NCBI RefSeq assembly: GCF_047549485.1 | Contig: NZ_CP180191.1 | Coordinates: 930,001-994,000, forward strand | DNA: 64,000 nt | DNA from: Piscinibacterium candidicorallinum | Lineage (GTDB): Bacteria; Pseudomonadota; Gammaproteobacteria; Burkholderiales; Burkholderiaceae_C | Reading direction: 5' to 3' | In this document: piece after piece, positions 26,876 through 35,580 of the stretch | Layout: each line of letters starts with the position of its first letter | Position numbering within the stretch: the first letter of the stretch is position 1 | Program-made: the position numbers and the translations under genes | Notes under the pieces: model-generated | What the model was told of the DNA's origin: nothing | What the model saw: only the letters and a program-made list of their open reading frames with translations | Database searches by the model: none

Positions 26876-27544
26876 TCAGCAGCCGAGCTCGTACAGCACA
26901 TCCGGGCAGCCCTCCTCGTTGCCGCTCCCATCGCCAAACTCGATGGCCACAAAGTCGTGGCGTTCGTAGAAGCGCCGGGCGCCTGTGTTCTGCGCGAAGG
27001 TGTAGAGCCGCACCGGTCGGGGCAGGTCGCGTAAAGCTGCAGCGAGCAAGGCGCTGCCGATGCCTTGGCCGACGACGTCGGGGTCCAGGTACAGGTGGTC
27101 GATCCACGCCTGCGCCGCGCCGCCGGGCGCGGGCGTTTCGATGCTGGTCGCGCAGAAGCCGAGTACGCGCCCATGCGCCACCGCGACTCGCGCCCCGCCG
27201 GCCGGCAGCAGCACAGTGGCGATCCACAAGCGCACGTCGTAGTCCGGATGCGCCAGCGGTGCAAACGCCACATGCGTGCGGCGCGAGGCGAGGTAGATGT
27301 CGGCGATCGCATCCGAATCGGCAGGCGTTGCATTGCGGATTCGGACATCCAATGTGTCTGTCTGCAGGTCGTCGGTCATGAGTGTCGATAGCAGTAGCGG
27401 GTCCAGCTTCTTGATGGTGCTCTCCAGCTTCCGGTCGTACCAGCGATCGTTCGGGTCCAGGCCTCGGCGCGACTTGCGCTCGTACTCATCAATGAACTGC
27501 CCCATCGCCAGCGCCATCCGTTTGAGTTGTCGGGGGGTAGTCAT
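26876..27544 (-). CDS. GNAT N-acetyltransferase with N-terminal helical extension
   Basis: A 222-residue protein. Residues 1-60 are helical and highly charged, with LKRMALAMGQFIDEYERKSR then NDRWYDRKLESTIKKLD, and do not look like an acetyltransferase. From about residue 67 a GNAT domain begins (RIRNATPADSDAIADIYLAS) with the acetyl-CoA motif LDPDVVGQGIGSALLAAALR and the C-terminal NTGARRFYERHDFV. The ATG shares one base with the rsgA stop (TGATG), so it is coupled to rsgA. Substrate unknown; the N-terminal part may be a separate module fused to the enzyme. Confidence 0.8.
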   Translation of the reverse strand: MTTPRQLKRMALAMGQFIDEYERKSRRGLDPNDRWYDRKLESTIKKLDPLLLSTLMTDDLQTDTLDVRIRNATPADSDAIADIYLASRRTHVAFAPLAHPDYDVRLWIATVLLPAGGARVAVAHGRVLGFCATSIETPAPGGAAQAWIDHLYLDPDVVGQGIGSALLAAALRDLPRPVRLYTFAQNTGARRFYERHDFVAIEFGDGSGNEEGCPDVLYELGC

Positions 27545-28632
27545 CAGTGGCCACGCCCCTTCAGCTTCATGTAGGCCCGGGTGGACTTGCTGATTGCTGT
27601 CCACCGGGCGCGTTCAGCCTGCCGTTGCAGAGGTGTGCGCGTTTCGCGCGCGGCTTCGCGCAGCAGCTTGTGATAGTTCAGCAGCCGGTCGGCGGGCAGG
27701 GCGGCGCGCACGGCGCAGCCGGGTTCGTCCTTGTGCTCGCAGTCGCGGAAGCGGCAGTGCAGGGCGAGCTGGGCCACATCCTCGAAGCTTGCGGCCACGT
27801 CCTCGGCGTCGGCATCGGGGGCCAGTGACCGCAGGCCGGGGGTGTCGATGATGCAGCCGCCCAGACCGAGCGCCACGCTGGTGAGGTGCAGGCTGCGTGC
27901 GGTGGTGGTGTGCCGGCCGCGTGAGTCGTCCGCGCGGTTGGCGCCGGTGTCCTGTGTGGCGCTGCCCGTCAAGGTGTTGGTGAGCGTGGACTTGCCGGCG
28001 CCGCTGGACCCCATGAGCACGGCGGTCTGGGACAGGCCCAGCCAGGGGGCGAGGCGTGCGCAGACGTTGGCGTCGCGGCCGTCCACCGCCAACACCTCCA
28101 CATGGCCGGGCACGCGGGTGCGGATGGCGTCGATGGCCTCATCGGCCGGATGTACCGGCGCGTCGGCCTTGGTGAGCACGATGACCGGCGTGATCTGGCT
28201 GGTGTGCGCGATGGCGAGATAGCGCTCCAGGCGGCGCAGGTTGAAGTCGTGGTCCAGGCCCATGACGATCAGCAGGCAGTCGATGTTGGCAACCACCGTA
28301 TGGCGTACGCCGTCGCGTCGGGTGATGCTGTTGTGCGGTGGCACCTGCGCGGCAATCCAGGGGGTGCTGTCGCCATCGGGCACGGCGGTGGCCACCCAGT
28401 CGCCCACGGCCAGGGAGCGCTGCGCGATCGCAAGGCGCTGCAGCAGCGCGGGCAGGGGGCGGGCGCTGAAGCTGCGCTCGCCGTCGTGCAGCACGGCCGT
28501 TTCGCGGTGGACTTCCACCACGCGGCAATACGGCCACTGGGTGTCGGCCGCGGGGTTCAAGGCAATCAGATCGCGCGCCATGGCCGGGTTCAGGCCCAGG
28601 CGCGCCAGTTTGGCAAAGTGTTCAGGGGTCAT
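27544..28632 (-). CDS. rsgA: Ribosome small subunit-dependent GTPase A
   Basis: RsgA is a circularly permuted GTPase that checks late 30S subunit assembly. The 362-residue protein has an N-terminal OB-fold, then the permuted motifs in the order G4 VLTKAD, G1 GSSGAGKSTLTNTL, a GRHTTT switch segment, and G3 DTPGLRSLA, followed by a zinc-binding CRFRDCEHKDEPGC (Cys/Cys/His/Cys). The N-terminal MTPEHFAKLARLGLNPAMAR extension and Lys/Arg-rich tail are typical of the longer RsgA (YjeQ-like) variants. Downstream it is coupled to the GNAT gene. Confidence 0.93.
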   Translation of the reverse strand: MTPEHFAKLARLGLNPAMARDLIALNPAADTQWPYCRVVEVHRETAVLHDGERSFSARPLPALLQRLAIAQRSLAVGDWVATAVPDGDSTPWIAAQVPPHNSITRRDGVRHTVVANIDCLLIVMGLDHDFNLRRLERYLAIAHTSQITPVIVLTKADAPVHPADEAIDAIRTRVPGHVEVLAVDGRDANVCARLAPWLGLSQTAVLMGSSGAGKSTLTNTLTGSATQDTGANRADDSRGRHTTTARSLHLTSVALGLGGCIIDTPGLRSLAPDADAEDVAASFEDVAQLALHCRFRDCEHKDEPGCAVRAALPADRLLNYHKLLREAARETRTPLQRQAERARWTAISKSTRAYMKLKGRGH

Positions 28633-29060
28633 GTCGATTCAGAAACGGTGTGACTCTCGCTGCGCAGGTTCGACACGAAGCACAACGCTTCGGCCGCGCG
28701 CAGCCCTTGCCGCATGCCGATGCGGCGGTCAGTGACCGTCTTGGGGTGACGCCGCTTTCGCAAGGCGCAGCATCACGCCGCCGGCGCGGGCCGGCGCACG
28801 GGTGCGCAGTGCTTCAGCAGGAATTCAGGTGGGTGCAGACCGGCCTGGGCCGATCCATCCGGCACCCCGGCGCAGCTCAGCGAGCGCGCAGAACCCCAAG
28901 GCGGGCACGGGCGTGGGTGTGTGCAAGATCAGCCATGTCGTGCTCCTGAGAGTGGGGTTGAGGTGGGTGGCGTGTCACCACGCCAAAGCCGCATCGTCGC
29001 AGCGCACGCGTGGCGCGTCAATGCGGGGTGTTGCCATCAAGCATGGCCTCGCGATGCCGC
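28633..29060. other. 428-nt spacer between yceH and rsgA; possible short upstream ORF
   Basis: No conventional gene is supported. On the minus strand at 28877-28936 there is a 19-codon frame (MADLAHTHARARLGVLRAR) with AGGAG 7 nt before its ATG, about 245 nt upstream of rsgA. This could be a leader peptide or chance. The stretch around 28770-28800 has GC-rich inverted repeats (GCCGGCGCGGGCCGGC) that could fold in the rsgA leader. The rsgA promoter must lie in or before this spacer. Confidence 0.25.
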
Positions 29061-29717
29061 TCAGGTGCCCAAAGCCTGCTTCAGCGCAGCCAGTTCGTCT
29101 TCCAGCGCCTGCACCCGCGCAGCGAGCACGCGCACCTGGTCGCGCAGCTCATCGTCACCGCTGCTGGGGCTTGTGGCCGCCGCTGGACCGGCCATCGGAA
29201 GGTCCGGCTCACCGCATAGCAAGTGCACCCAGCGGGCTTCACGTGCGCCCGGCGCCTTGGGCAGCAGCCGCACCAGCGCCTGCGGCGCAAAGGGCTGGGC
29301 GGTATCCATGCGCTCGGCCAGTTCATTGAGAAAGACCTCGGCACTGCCGGTGTCGGCAAAGCGGTGCAGGCGTTCGCTGTTGATGCGCAGCTCCGCCGCC
29401 GTCTGCGGCCCACGCAGCATCAGGGTGGCCAGCAGGGCCACGCTCTGACTCGGCATCTTGAGCGCCCGATCGGTGTTGTGGGCAAAGCGCATGACCTTCG
29501 CACCGCTGGATTCCGTCACCAGCGATAGGCTGCGCAACTCATCGAGCGCCTCCTGCACCTGCGCGTCGGTGAGGGACATGACCGGGTCGCGGCTGGTCTT
29601 CTGGTTGCAACCCGCTACCAGCGAGTTCAGCGAGAGCGGATAGGTGTCGGGCACAGTGCGCTCTTTCTCGATGAGCACACCCAGCACTCGGGCTTCGATG
29701 GCAGTCAGCAGTCTCAT
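29061..29717 (-). CDS. yceH: YceH family protein (DUF480)
   Basis: A 218-residue conserved protein of unknown function with two winged-helix-like domains. The family signature is at the N-terminus: IEARVLGVLIEKERTVPDTY followed by PLSLNSLVAGCNQKTSRDPV, then RGPQTAAELRINSERLHRF in the second domain. The C-terminal 40 residues form a heptad-like coiled coil (LRDQVRVLAARVQALEDEL), absent from shorter homologues. The start MRLLTAIEARVLG is the conserved one. It lies 8 nt downstream of the MFS gene on the same strand. Confidence 0.93.
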   Translation of the reverse strand: MRLLTAIEARVLGVLIEKERTVPDTYPLSLNSLVAGCNQKTSRDPVMSLTDAQVQEALDELRSLSLVTESSGAKVMRFAHNTDRALKMPSQSVALLATLMLRGPQTAAELRINSERLHRFADTGSAEVFLNELAERMDTAQPFAPQALVRLLPKAPGAREARWVHLLCGEPDLPMAGPAAATSPSSGDDELRDQVRVLAARVQALEDELAALKQALGT

Positions 29718-29725
29718 GCAGCGGA

Positions 29726-30940
29726 TTATCTCGCCTGCGTCCGCCGCATCGACCGGTCGGCAATCAGTGCCGCCAGGCCACCTGCGGCTACCGCGCCCAG
29801 CAGGCCGGTGAAGCCCCAGGTAGGTGCCCACTTGAGCATGAGCCCGCCCAGCGCCGGGGCCAGCATGCCGCCCAGGGTGTAGCTCAGCACCAGCACCGAG
29901 GTACCGGAGACCAGCGCCGTACCCGTGTTGCGGGTGCCAATCTCGATCATGGCCAGGGTGTAGAGGGCGCCGCCCGCACTGCCCCAAAGGAACGCGATGC
30001 CCCAGGCCAGCCAGGTCGTGCTGGCGGCCAGCGGCAAGAGCAGCGTGCCCGCCAGTGTCACGGCTGCACAGCCGATGAACACTGCACGGCGCGAGATGCG
30101 ATCAGCCAGCTCGCCCAGCGGCCACATCATCAGGGACGAGCCCAGGCCGCTGGCCGAGAGCAGCAGCGCAGCCGCCGCAGCCGTGAAGCCCAGCGCCAGC
30201 CCATACACAGGCAGCAGGCTCGTGATGCCGCTTTCAAAGAAGCCGCCCACGAAGCCCGCGATCATGATGACCGGAGCGGCTTTGACCGCGGTGAGGATGC
30301 CGCGCAGTCCAAGGTGGTGGTGGCCGTCGTGGGTGTCTGCAGCATGGACATGCGGCAAGTCCGGGACCAAGTAGGTGGCCAGCAGGCCGGCGCCGATCAG
30401 CGCGAGCGCAAGCCAGGGCGCCACGGGGTTGGCCGTGCCCACCCAGGCCAGCAGCGCCGGGCCGACCACGAAGGTGGTGCCCACCATCGTTTCAAACAGG
30501 CCGACAAAACGCCCGCGGCGATCAGGGGGGGCCAGTTCGGCCACGGTGGCCTCGGCCGCGATCCAGCGCAGCGATGAGGCCACGCCGGCCACGAAGTACA
30601 GACCGGCCCACAGCCATGGCGAATCGACCAGCGCGATCACCACGAACGCGGCAAAGGGCACGGCTGCAGAGACGATCAGAGACCGCCGCTTGCCGAGCTG
30701 ATCCACCCAATGGCTTGCAAACGGTGTGGCCACGAGTACTCCAGCCCAGGCGGTCGCAGTGAACAAGCCGACCACATCGGGCCCGAGCCCGCGCCCTGCG
30801 AGCGTGAGCACCAGCAGCGGGCCAAACATGAAGTAGCCGGCCAGCTCCAGGAAGGTGGACAGGAAGATGCCCCACAGCCCGCGACGGCGCGTGTCTGCAT
30901 TGAGCGCCTGTGCAGGCGCGGGAACGGACTGGATCTGCAT
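29726..30940 (-). CDS. MFS transporter
   Basis: A 404-residue membrane protein with about 12 hydrophobic segments and MFS features: a GPDVVGLFTATAWAGVLVAT segment, and the loop 2-3 sequence ASHWVDQLGKRRSLI as a variant of the D-x-x-G-R-(K/R) motif A; a second copy after TM8 reads GELADRISRRAVF. The loop HVHAADTHDGHHHLGLRG is strikingly His-rich and sits in the central cytoplasmic loop. The substrate is unknown; metal binding by the His loop is only an inference. It is divergent from the LysR gene, which likely regulates it. Confidence 0.85.
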   Translation of the reverse strand: MQIQSVPAPAQALNADTRRRGLWGIFLSTFLELAGYFMFGPLLVLTLAGRGLGPDVVGLFTATAWAGVLVATPFASHWVDQLGKRRSLIVSAAVPFAAFVVIALVDSPWLWAGLYFVAGVASSLRWIAAEATVAELAPPDRRGRFVGLFETMVGTTFVVGPALLAWVGTANPVAPWLALALIGAGLLATYLVPDLPHVHAADTHDGHHHLGLRGILTAVKAAPVIMIAGFVGGFFESGITSLLPVYGLALGFTAAAAALLLSASGLGSSLMMWPLGELADRISRRAVFIGCAAVTLAGTLLLPLAASTTWLAWGIAFLWGSAGGALYTLAMIEIGTRNTGTALVSGTSVLVLSYTLGGMLAPALGGLMLKWAPTWGFTGLLGAVAAGGLAALIADRSMRRTQAR

Positions 30941-31039
30941 GAGAGAGGCCGGGAGAGGCGTGCTGTTGTTTCTGTGCGCTCCCCGGTCATGCAGGGTGCG
31001 CTGTTTCAGGCAGTGTATTTGTGCAATTGTCAGAACGCC

Positions 31040-31056
31040 GTGAAACTATTGTTCAC
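31040..31056. promoter_or_regulatory. Candidate LysR operator, GTGAA-N7-TTCAC
   Basis: A 17-bp inverted repeat, GTGAA-ACTATTG-TTCAC, sits in the 138-nt divergent spacer between the MFS and LysR genes, 22 nt before the LysR start codon. Location and symmetry fit a binding site for the divergent LysR regulator. It does not match the strict T-N11-A pattern, so the assignment is tentative. Confidence 0.5.
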
Positions 31057-31078
31057 GCCAATGAGCTAATGCAGAGCC

Positions 31079-31999
31079 ATGCCCAACTTTGTCGAACTGG
31101 TTGCAACCTTCCAGGAAGTCGCCTCGGCGCGCAGCTTCAGCACGGCCGCCCGGCGCCTGTCGGTGTCACGCGCGGCGGTGTCGCAGCATGTGGCGCGGCT
31201 CGAGCAGCGTCTGGGCGTGACACTGCTCACCCGCAACACACGCAGCGTGAACCTCACGGATGAGGGGCGGCAGCTCTTGCAGCGCACCGCGCCCCTGCTT
31301 GCGGAGGTGGCGGCCCTTGAGGCCGGGTTTCTGCGGGCAGGTGGAGAGATCAGCGGGCGAGTTCGCGTGGAGATGCCGGAGTTCGTCGGCGTGCGTCTGG
31401 TCGCGCCCCGGCTGGCACCTTTTCTCGAGGCGCATCCGGGGCTGCAACTCGACCTGCGCCTGAACGAGCGCATTGATGACAAGCCTGCAGGCAGCGCAGA
31501 CATCTACGTGCGCGGCACGCTGCCCGATCTGGCCAGCCTGCGCTACAAGCCGCTGGGGAAGTTCAGCTATCTGCTGGCGGCCTCGCCTGACTACCTCGCG
31601 CGGCATGGCACACCCAAGCGGCCGGAAGACCTCCGCGAGCATCTGCTGATCGACTACGTGGAGGAGCCCAGCGGGCGGCCCTATCCCTGGGAGCTGGTCC
31701 CGGTCCGCGCTCGGGCGCAGACCAAGCCGGTAGTGATCGACGGCCCCATGCGACTCATGGTCAACAACACGGATGCGGCGCATGCCGCGGCCCTTGGGGG
31801 GTGCGGCATCGTCGGGGAGTTCGAGCCGGCCTTGCGCCCGCGCATCGCCAGCGGAGAGCTGGTGCAGGTACTGCCGGGCTGGCGCAGCCCGGCCTACCCG
31901 CTCTATGTGCTCTGGCCGGCCGGCCGTGGTGTACCGGCCCGTGTGGATGCGGTTGTTCGCTTCCTGCTGGAGGCTTTCAAATCAGCAGGGCAGCTATGA
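31079..31999 (+). CDS. LysR family transcriptional regulator
   Basis: A 306-residue regulator with an N-terminal winged HTH (FQEVASARSFSTAARRLSVS then RAAVSQHVARLEQRLGVTLL) and a periplasmic-binding-like effector domain (GRVRVEMPEFVGVRLVAPRL; DLRLNERIDDKPAGSADIYV). It resembles the CrgA/AaeR-like subgroup. It is divergent from the MFS gene, the standard arrangement for a regulator and its target exporter. Its 3' end overlaps the oppositely oriented DUF456 gene by 23 nt. Confidence 0.9.
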   Translation: MPNFVELVATFQEVASARSFSTAARRLSVSRAAVSQHVARLEQRLGVTLLTRNTRSVNLTDEGRQLLQRTAPLLAEVAALEAGFLRAGGEISGRVRVEMPEFVGVRLVAPRLAPFLEAHPGLQLDLRLNERIDDKPAGSADIYVRGTLPDLASLRYKPLGKFSYLLAASPDYLARHGTPKRPEDLREHLLIDYVEEPSGRPYPWELVPVRARAQTKPVVIDGPMRLMVNNTDAAHAAALGGCGIVGEFEPALRPRIASGELVQVLPGWRSPAYPLYVLWPAGRGVPARVDAVVRFLLEAFKSAGQL

Positions 32000-32459
32000 A
32001 CAGACCGATCATCATGAACACGATCACTACCTTGGCGATCATGCCCAACATGATGCCCAGCCAGGTGGCGATGCCCACCTTCACGGCGCGTTCATGGTCC
32101 TGCCGGTCGAGGTACTCGCCAATGGCTGCGCCCACCAGCGGCATGAACAGGATGCCGACGATGCCCATGAACAGGCCCACCACGGTGCCGATCGCCGCGC
32201 CAAGGATGGCGAGATTGCTGGCGCCCACCTTCTTCGCACCCAGCAGGCCAGCCACGTAGTCCATCACCCAGGCCACCACGGCCAGCACGGTGATGATCCC
32301 CAGTGTCCAGCCGCCCACCTGCGTGAAGTCGCCGATCCAGGCGCCCAGCCAGATGCCGGCCAGCACCAGGATGGTGCCGGGCAGGGCAGGCAGCACGGTG
32401 CCGGCCACGCCGATCACGATCAAGGCCACGGAAAGAACCCACAGCAGGGTGGTGGTCAC
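31977..32459 (-). CDS. DUF456 family membrane protein
   Basis: A 160-residue integral membrane protein with about four or five hydrophobic segments and the Gly-rich signatures of DUF456: VIGVAGTVLPALPGTILVLAG at the N-terminus, and FMGIVGILFMPLVGAAIGEY in the centre, followed by a charged ERAVKVGIATWLG helix. Start chosen as GTG at 32459, which has GGAG 8 nt upstream and leads straight into the first membrane helix; a longer ATG-started frame would add 57 polar, Arg-rich residues. Function unknown. Confidence 0.85.
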   Translation of the reverse strand: MTTTLLWVLSVALIVIGVAGTVLPALPGTILVLAGIWLGAWIGDFTQVGGWTLGIITVLAVVAWVMDYVAGLLGAKKVGASNLAILGAAIGTVVGLFMGIVGILFMPLVGAAIGEYLDRQDHERAVKVGIATWLGIMLGMIAKVVIVFMMIGLFIAALLI

Positions 32460-32620
32460 GTCATCAACTCCATCATGCGATTGCGTCCACGCCGGACACC
32501 TGCGCAGTCTGCCAGTTCCCGCGCCTGCCGAGGGTTTGCGAGTGGGTGGGTGCGACGAGTGCCTGCAGGGCGTGACGCAGCGTGCCCGGCTGAAGATGAG
32601 CGCCCTCCTAGAATCACGCG

Positions 32621-34663
32621 ATGTACGCATTTTTTGAAGAAGACGGCAGTTACAAGGCGGGTCGGGTGCTCTCCAGCACGGACGCGGCGCTGCAGATCGA
32701 ACTGCCCAGCGGCAAGCGCAGCAAGGTCAAAAAGACAGCTGTGGTGTTCGAATTCGCCAAACCCGAGCCACAGGCGCTGATGGATCAAGCCGCGCAGGAA
32801 GCCGAAGGCATTGACCTCGATTTCCTGTACGAGCTGCTGCCCCAGGAAGAATTTGGCGCGCTGGACTTCGCGCCCGAGTACTTCGGCGGCAACCCCACCA
32901 GCGCGCAGCAGGCCGCACTGGTGCTGCGCCTGCACGGCGCACCGCACTACTTCCATCGCAAGGGCAAGGCCCGCTACAAGCCGGCGCCACCGGAGATTCT
33001 CAAGGCCGCCAAGCTGGCCGTGGAAAAGAAGGCCGCGCAGGAAGCGCGCCGCTTGGAGATGGTCGAGGAAATCAAGGCCGGCCAGATGCCGCCCGAGGTC
33101 GCCGCAGCCATGCCCGGCATACTGTTCCGGCCCGACAAGAACGGCATCGCCTACAAGGCCCTGTCAGAGGGCGCCGCGGCGCTGGGCGTTCACCCGGCGC
33201 GCCTGGCCGTGGAGCGCGGTGCGCTCAAGAGCGCCTTTGATCTGCACATGCAGCGCTTTCTCACGGCCGCCTTCCCCAAGGGCCCGGGCCACGCGCCGCT
33301 GCCAGAACCCAAGCTGCCGAGCCTGCCCGTGGCCGCAGTGCAGAGCTTCTCGATCGATGACATCACCACCACCGAGATCGACGACGCCTTCTCGGTGCAG
33401 TTCAACGCCGATGGCACGGCGCGGGTAGGCATCCACATCGCTGCGCCGGGCGTGGCCATTGCGCCGGGCGATGCCATCGACAGCGTGGGCCGTGCGCGCA
33501 TGAGCACCGTGTACATGCCCGGCGACAAGATCACCATGCTGCCGGACGCCACCGTGCAGGCCTTCACGCTGGAAGAAGGCCGCACCATGCCCGCGGTGAG
33601 CCTGTACTTCACGGCCGGGCCCGATGGCGCGGCCACTGACTTTGAAACGCGCATCGAAGCGGTGCCTGTGGCCGCCAACCTGCGACACAACCTGCTCGAT
33701 GAACTGGTGACGGCCGAGTCACTCGATGCGCGCAGCGGCAGCTACCCCTTTGCGCAGGAACTCGCCCTGCTCTGGCGCGTGGCGCAGTGGATGAGCGGCG
33801 AGCGCGATCGCGTGCGCGGCAAGCCCGAGCACAACAACCGCGCCGACTTCTCGTTCTACGTCGACTGGGCCGCAGATGCGCCGACCGATGCCAGCAAGGC
33901 GACGGTCCGCATCGAAACCCGCCGCCGTGGCGCGCCGCTGGACAAGATCGTGAGCGAACTCATGATCCTGGCCAACAGCACCTGGGCGCGCCAGCTGCAC
34001 GAGGCGCGTCTGCCGGGCATCTTCCGGGGCCAGGTGGCCGGGCGCGTGCGCATGAGCACACATGCCGGTCCGCACGAGGCCATGGGCGTGCTGCACTACG
34101 GCTGGTTCACCAGCCCCCTGCGGCGCTACAGCGATCTGGTGAATCAACGCCAGCTCCTGGCACTGGTCGAGCATGGCGCGGTGGCCGCGCTAAAGGCCCC
34201 CTTCAAGCCCAAGGACGCGGATCTCTTTGCCGTCATCTCGGCCTTTGACGCCGCGTACACCAGCTACGCCGAATTCCAGAGCCAGATGGAACGCTTCTGG
34301 TGCCTGCGCTGGGCGCAGCAGCACATTGCCGCCGGCGACTCCCGGGTGGTGGATGCCGTCGTGGTCAAGGACGACCTCGTGCGCCTGGCGCGCGCGCCGC
34401 TGTATCTGCGTGTGGCGGGCGTACCCGTGGGCGAGGGCTTCGGCCGTGGCCGGCCCGTGCGCATCGAGCTGCTGAGCTGGGACGAGATCGACTTGGCTGT
34501 GGAAGCCCGCTACGTGGGCGAGGGCGGCTCCGCCCAGGCCGAAGATGTGGATGAGGCCGAAGAGGACGCCCCCCACGCCGTGGATGCTGTCGCCTTGCCC
34601 GAGGTGGACGCCGATGCCAACGCCGCACCTGCACCTGCGGCATCGGGCGCCGGCGCGGCATGA
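32621..34663 (+). CDS. RNB-domain exoribonuclease (RNase II/R family)
   Basis: A 680-residue protein with an RNase II catalytic domain. The metal-binding block is SIDDITTTEIDDAFSVQF (residues about 245-262), followed by GIHIAAPGVAIAPGDAID and, near residue 500, HYGWFTSPLRRYSDLVNQRQ, the conserved RNB motif with the RRYxDLxNxRQ signature. The N-terminal 200 residues do not show the usual cold-shock domains clearly, and the C-terminus is an acidic Ala/Pro tail after only a short S1-like segment. The group is a betaproteobacterial VacB-like variant. It precedes a TonB-like gene, aroE and mtgA on the same strand. Confidence 0.88.
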   Translation: MYAFFEEDGSYKAGRVLSSTDAALQIELPSGKRSKVKKTAVVFEFAKPEPQALMDQAAQEAEGIDLDFLYELLPQEEFGALDFAPEYFGGNPTSAQQAALVLRLHGAPHYFHRKGKARYKPAPPEILKAAKLAVEKKAAQEARRLEMVEEIKAGQMPPEVAAAMPGILFRPDKNGIAYKALSEGAAALGVHPARLAVERGALKSAFDLHMQRFLTAAFPKGPGHAPLPEPKLPSLPVAAVQSFSIDDITTTEIDDAFSVQFNADGTARVGIHIAAPGVAIAPGDAIDSVGRARMSTVYMPGDKITMLPDATVQAFTLEEGRTMPAVSLYFTAGPDGAATDFETRIEAVPVAANLRHNLLDELVTAESLDARSGSYPFAQELALLWRVAQWMSGERDRVRGKPEHNNRADFSFYVDWAADAPTDASKATVRIETRRRGAPLDKIVSELMILANSTWARQLHEARLPGIFRGQVAGRVRMSTHAGPHEAMGVLHYGWFTSPLRRYSDLVNQRQLLALVEHGAVAALKAPFKPKDADLFAVISAFDAAYTSYAEFQSQMERFWCLRWAQQHIAAGDSRVVDAVVVKDDLVRLARAPLYLRVAGVPVGEGFGRGRPVRIELLSWDEIDLAVEARYVGEGGSAQAEDVDEAEEDAPHAVDAVALPEVDADANAAPAPAASGAGAA

Positions 34664-34695
34664 GGATGCCGAGGCCCGCATAGAATCCCTGCGCC

Positions 34696-35580
34696 GTGTC
34701 TGCCGCACTCACCGCCCACCCGCTGCTCGAGCCTGTCTTTGCACGCCGTAATCGCGTGCTGATGGGCGCACTGCTGTTTTCCGCGGCCTTGCATGGCGGG
34801 CTCATGCTGCTCAAGTTCACGGCGCCGGAGACCTACCAGCGCCTGATCGGCCAGTCGCCGCTGGAAGTGGTGCTGGTCAACGCCAAGCACAGTAACGCGC
34901 CCGTGGTGCCCCAGGCCCTGGCTCAGGTGAACCTGGATGGCGGTGGCGACAACGAGCAAGGGCTGGCCCGCTCGCCGCTGCCGGATTCCGGCTTTGTGCA
35001 GGACGGCACCGATCTGCAGCAGGTCAAGGCCCGGGTGGCCGAGCTGGAAGCCGAGCAGCGGCGCCTGCTGGCCGCCCTGCAAGACCTGAACACTGCAAAG
35101 AGCGCCGTGCAGCAGGAGGTCCGTGATGCCGTGCAGGCCAGTCAGACCACCGAGGACGAAAGCGCGCTGGCGCGCAAGATTGCCGCGCTGGAAAAGCGGG
35201 TCGAGGACTACAACAAGCGCCCGCGCCGCAAGTTCATCACGCCCTCCACGCGCGAGGTGGTCTATGCCGGCTACTACGTCAACTGGCGCGAGCGCATCGA
35301 GAAGGTCGGTACCGAGAACTATCCCGCTGAAGCGCGCGGCAAGATCTATGGCGACGCCATCGTCACCGTGAGCATCCTGGCCAACGGGCAGATCGAGTCA
35401 ATCGATGTGGATCGCGCCTCCCACCCCGTGCTCAAGAAGGCGGCCGAGCGCATCGTCAAGCTGTCGGGTCCGTTCAAGCCCTTCACGCCAGAGATGGCGG
35501 CGCAGTACCAGGTGTTCGTGATCACGACTCGCTTCGTGTTCACGCGTGGCGAAGGTTTCGAGACCCGCAACCCGCAATGA
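34696..35580 (+). CDS. TonB-like energy transducer protein
   Basis: A 294-residue protein with one N-terminal membrane helix near residues 22-40 (VLMGALLFSAALHGGLMLLK) that contains Ser29-x3-His33, the S-x3-H motif TonB uses to contact ExbBD. The periplasmic part has a long coiled coil (QVKARVAELEAEQRRLLAAL) in place of the usual Pro-rich spacer. A TonB-like C-terminal domain follows (NYPAEARGKIYGDAIVTVSI; IKSIDV-like core then FKPFTP). GTG start. No exbB/exbD are adjacent, so it may use pumps encoded elsewhere. Its stop overlaps aroE by 4 nt. Confidence 0.85.
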   Translation: MSAALTAHPLLEPVFARRNRVLMGALLFSAALHGGLMLLKFTAPETYQRLIGQSPLEVVLVNAKHSNAPVVPQALAQVNLDGGGDNEQGLARSPLPDSGFVQDGTDLQQVKARVAELEAEQRRLLAALQDLNTAKSAVQQEVRDAVQASQTTEDESALARKIAALEKRVEDYNKRPRRKFITPSTREVVYAGYYVNWRERIEKVGTENYPAEARGKIYGDAIVTVSILANGQIESIDVDRASHPVLKKAAERIVKLSGPFKPFTPEMAAQYQVFVITTRFVFTRGEGFETRNPQ

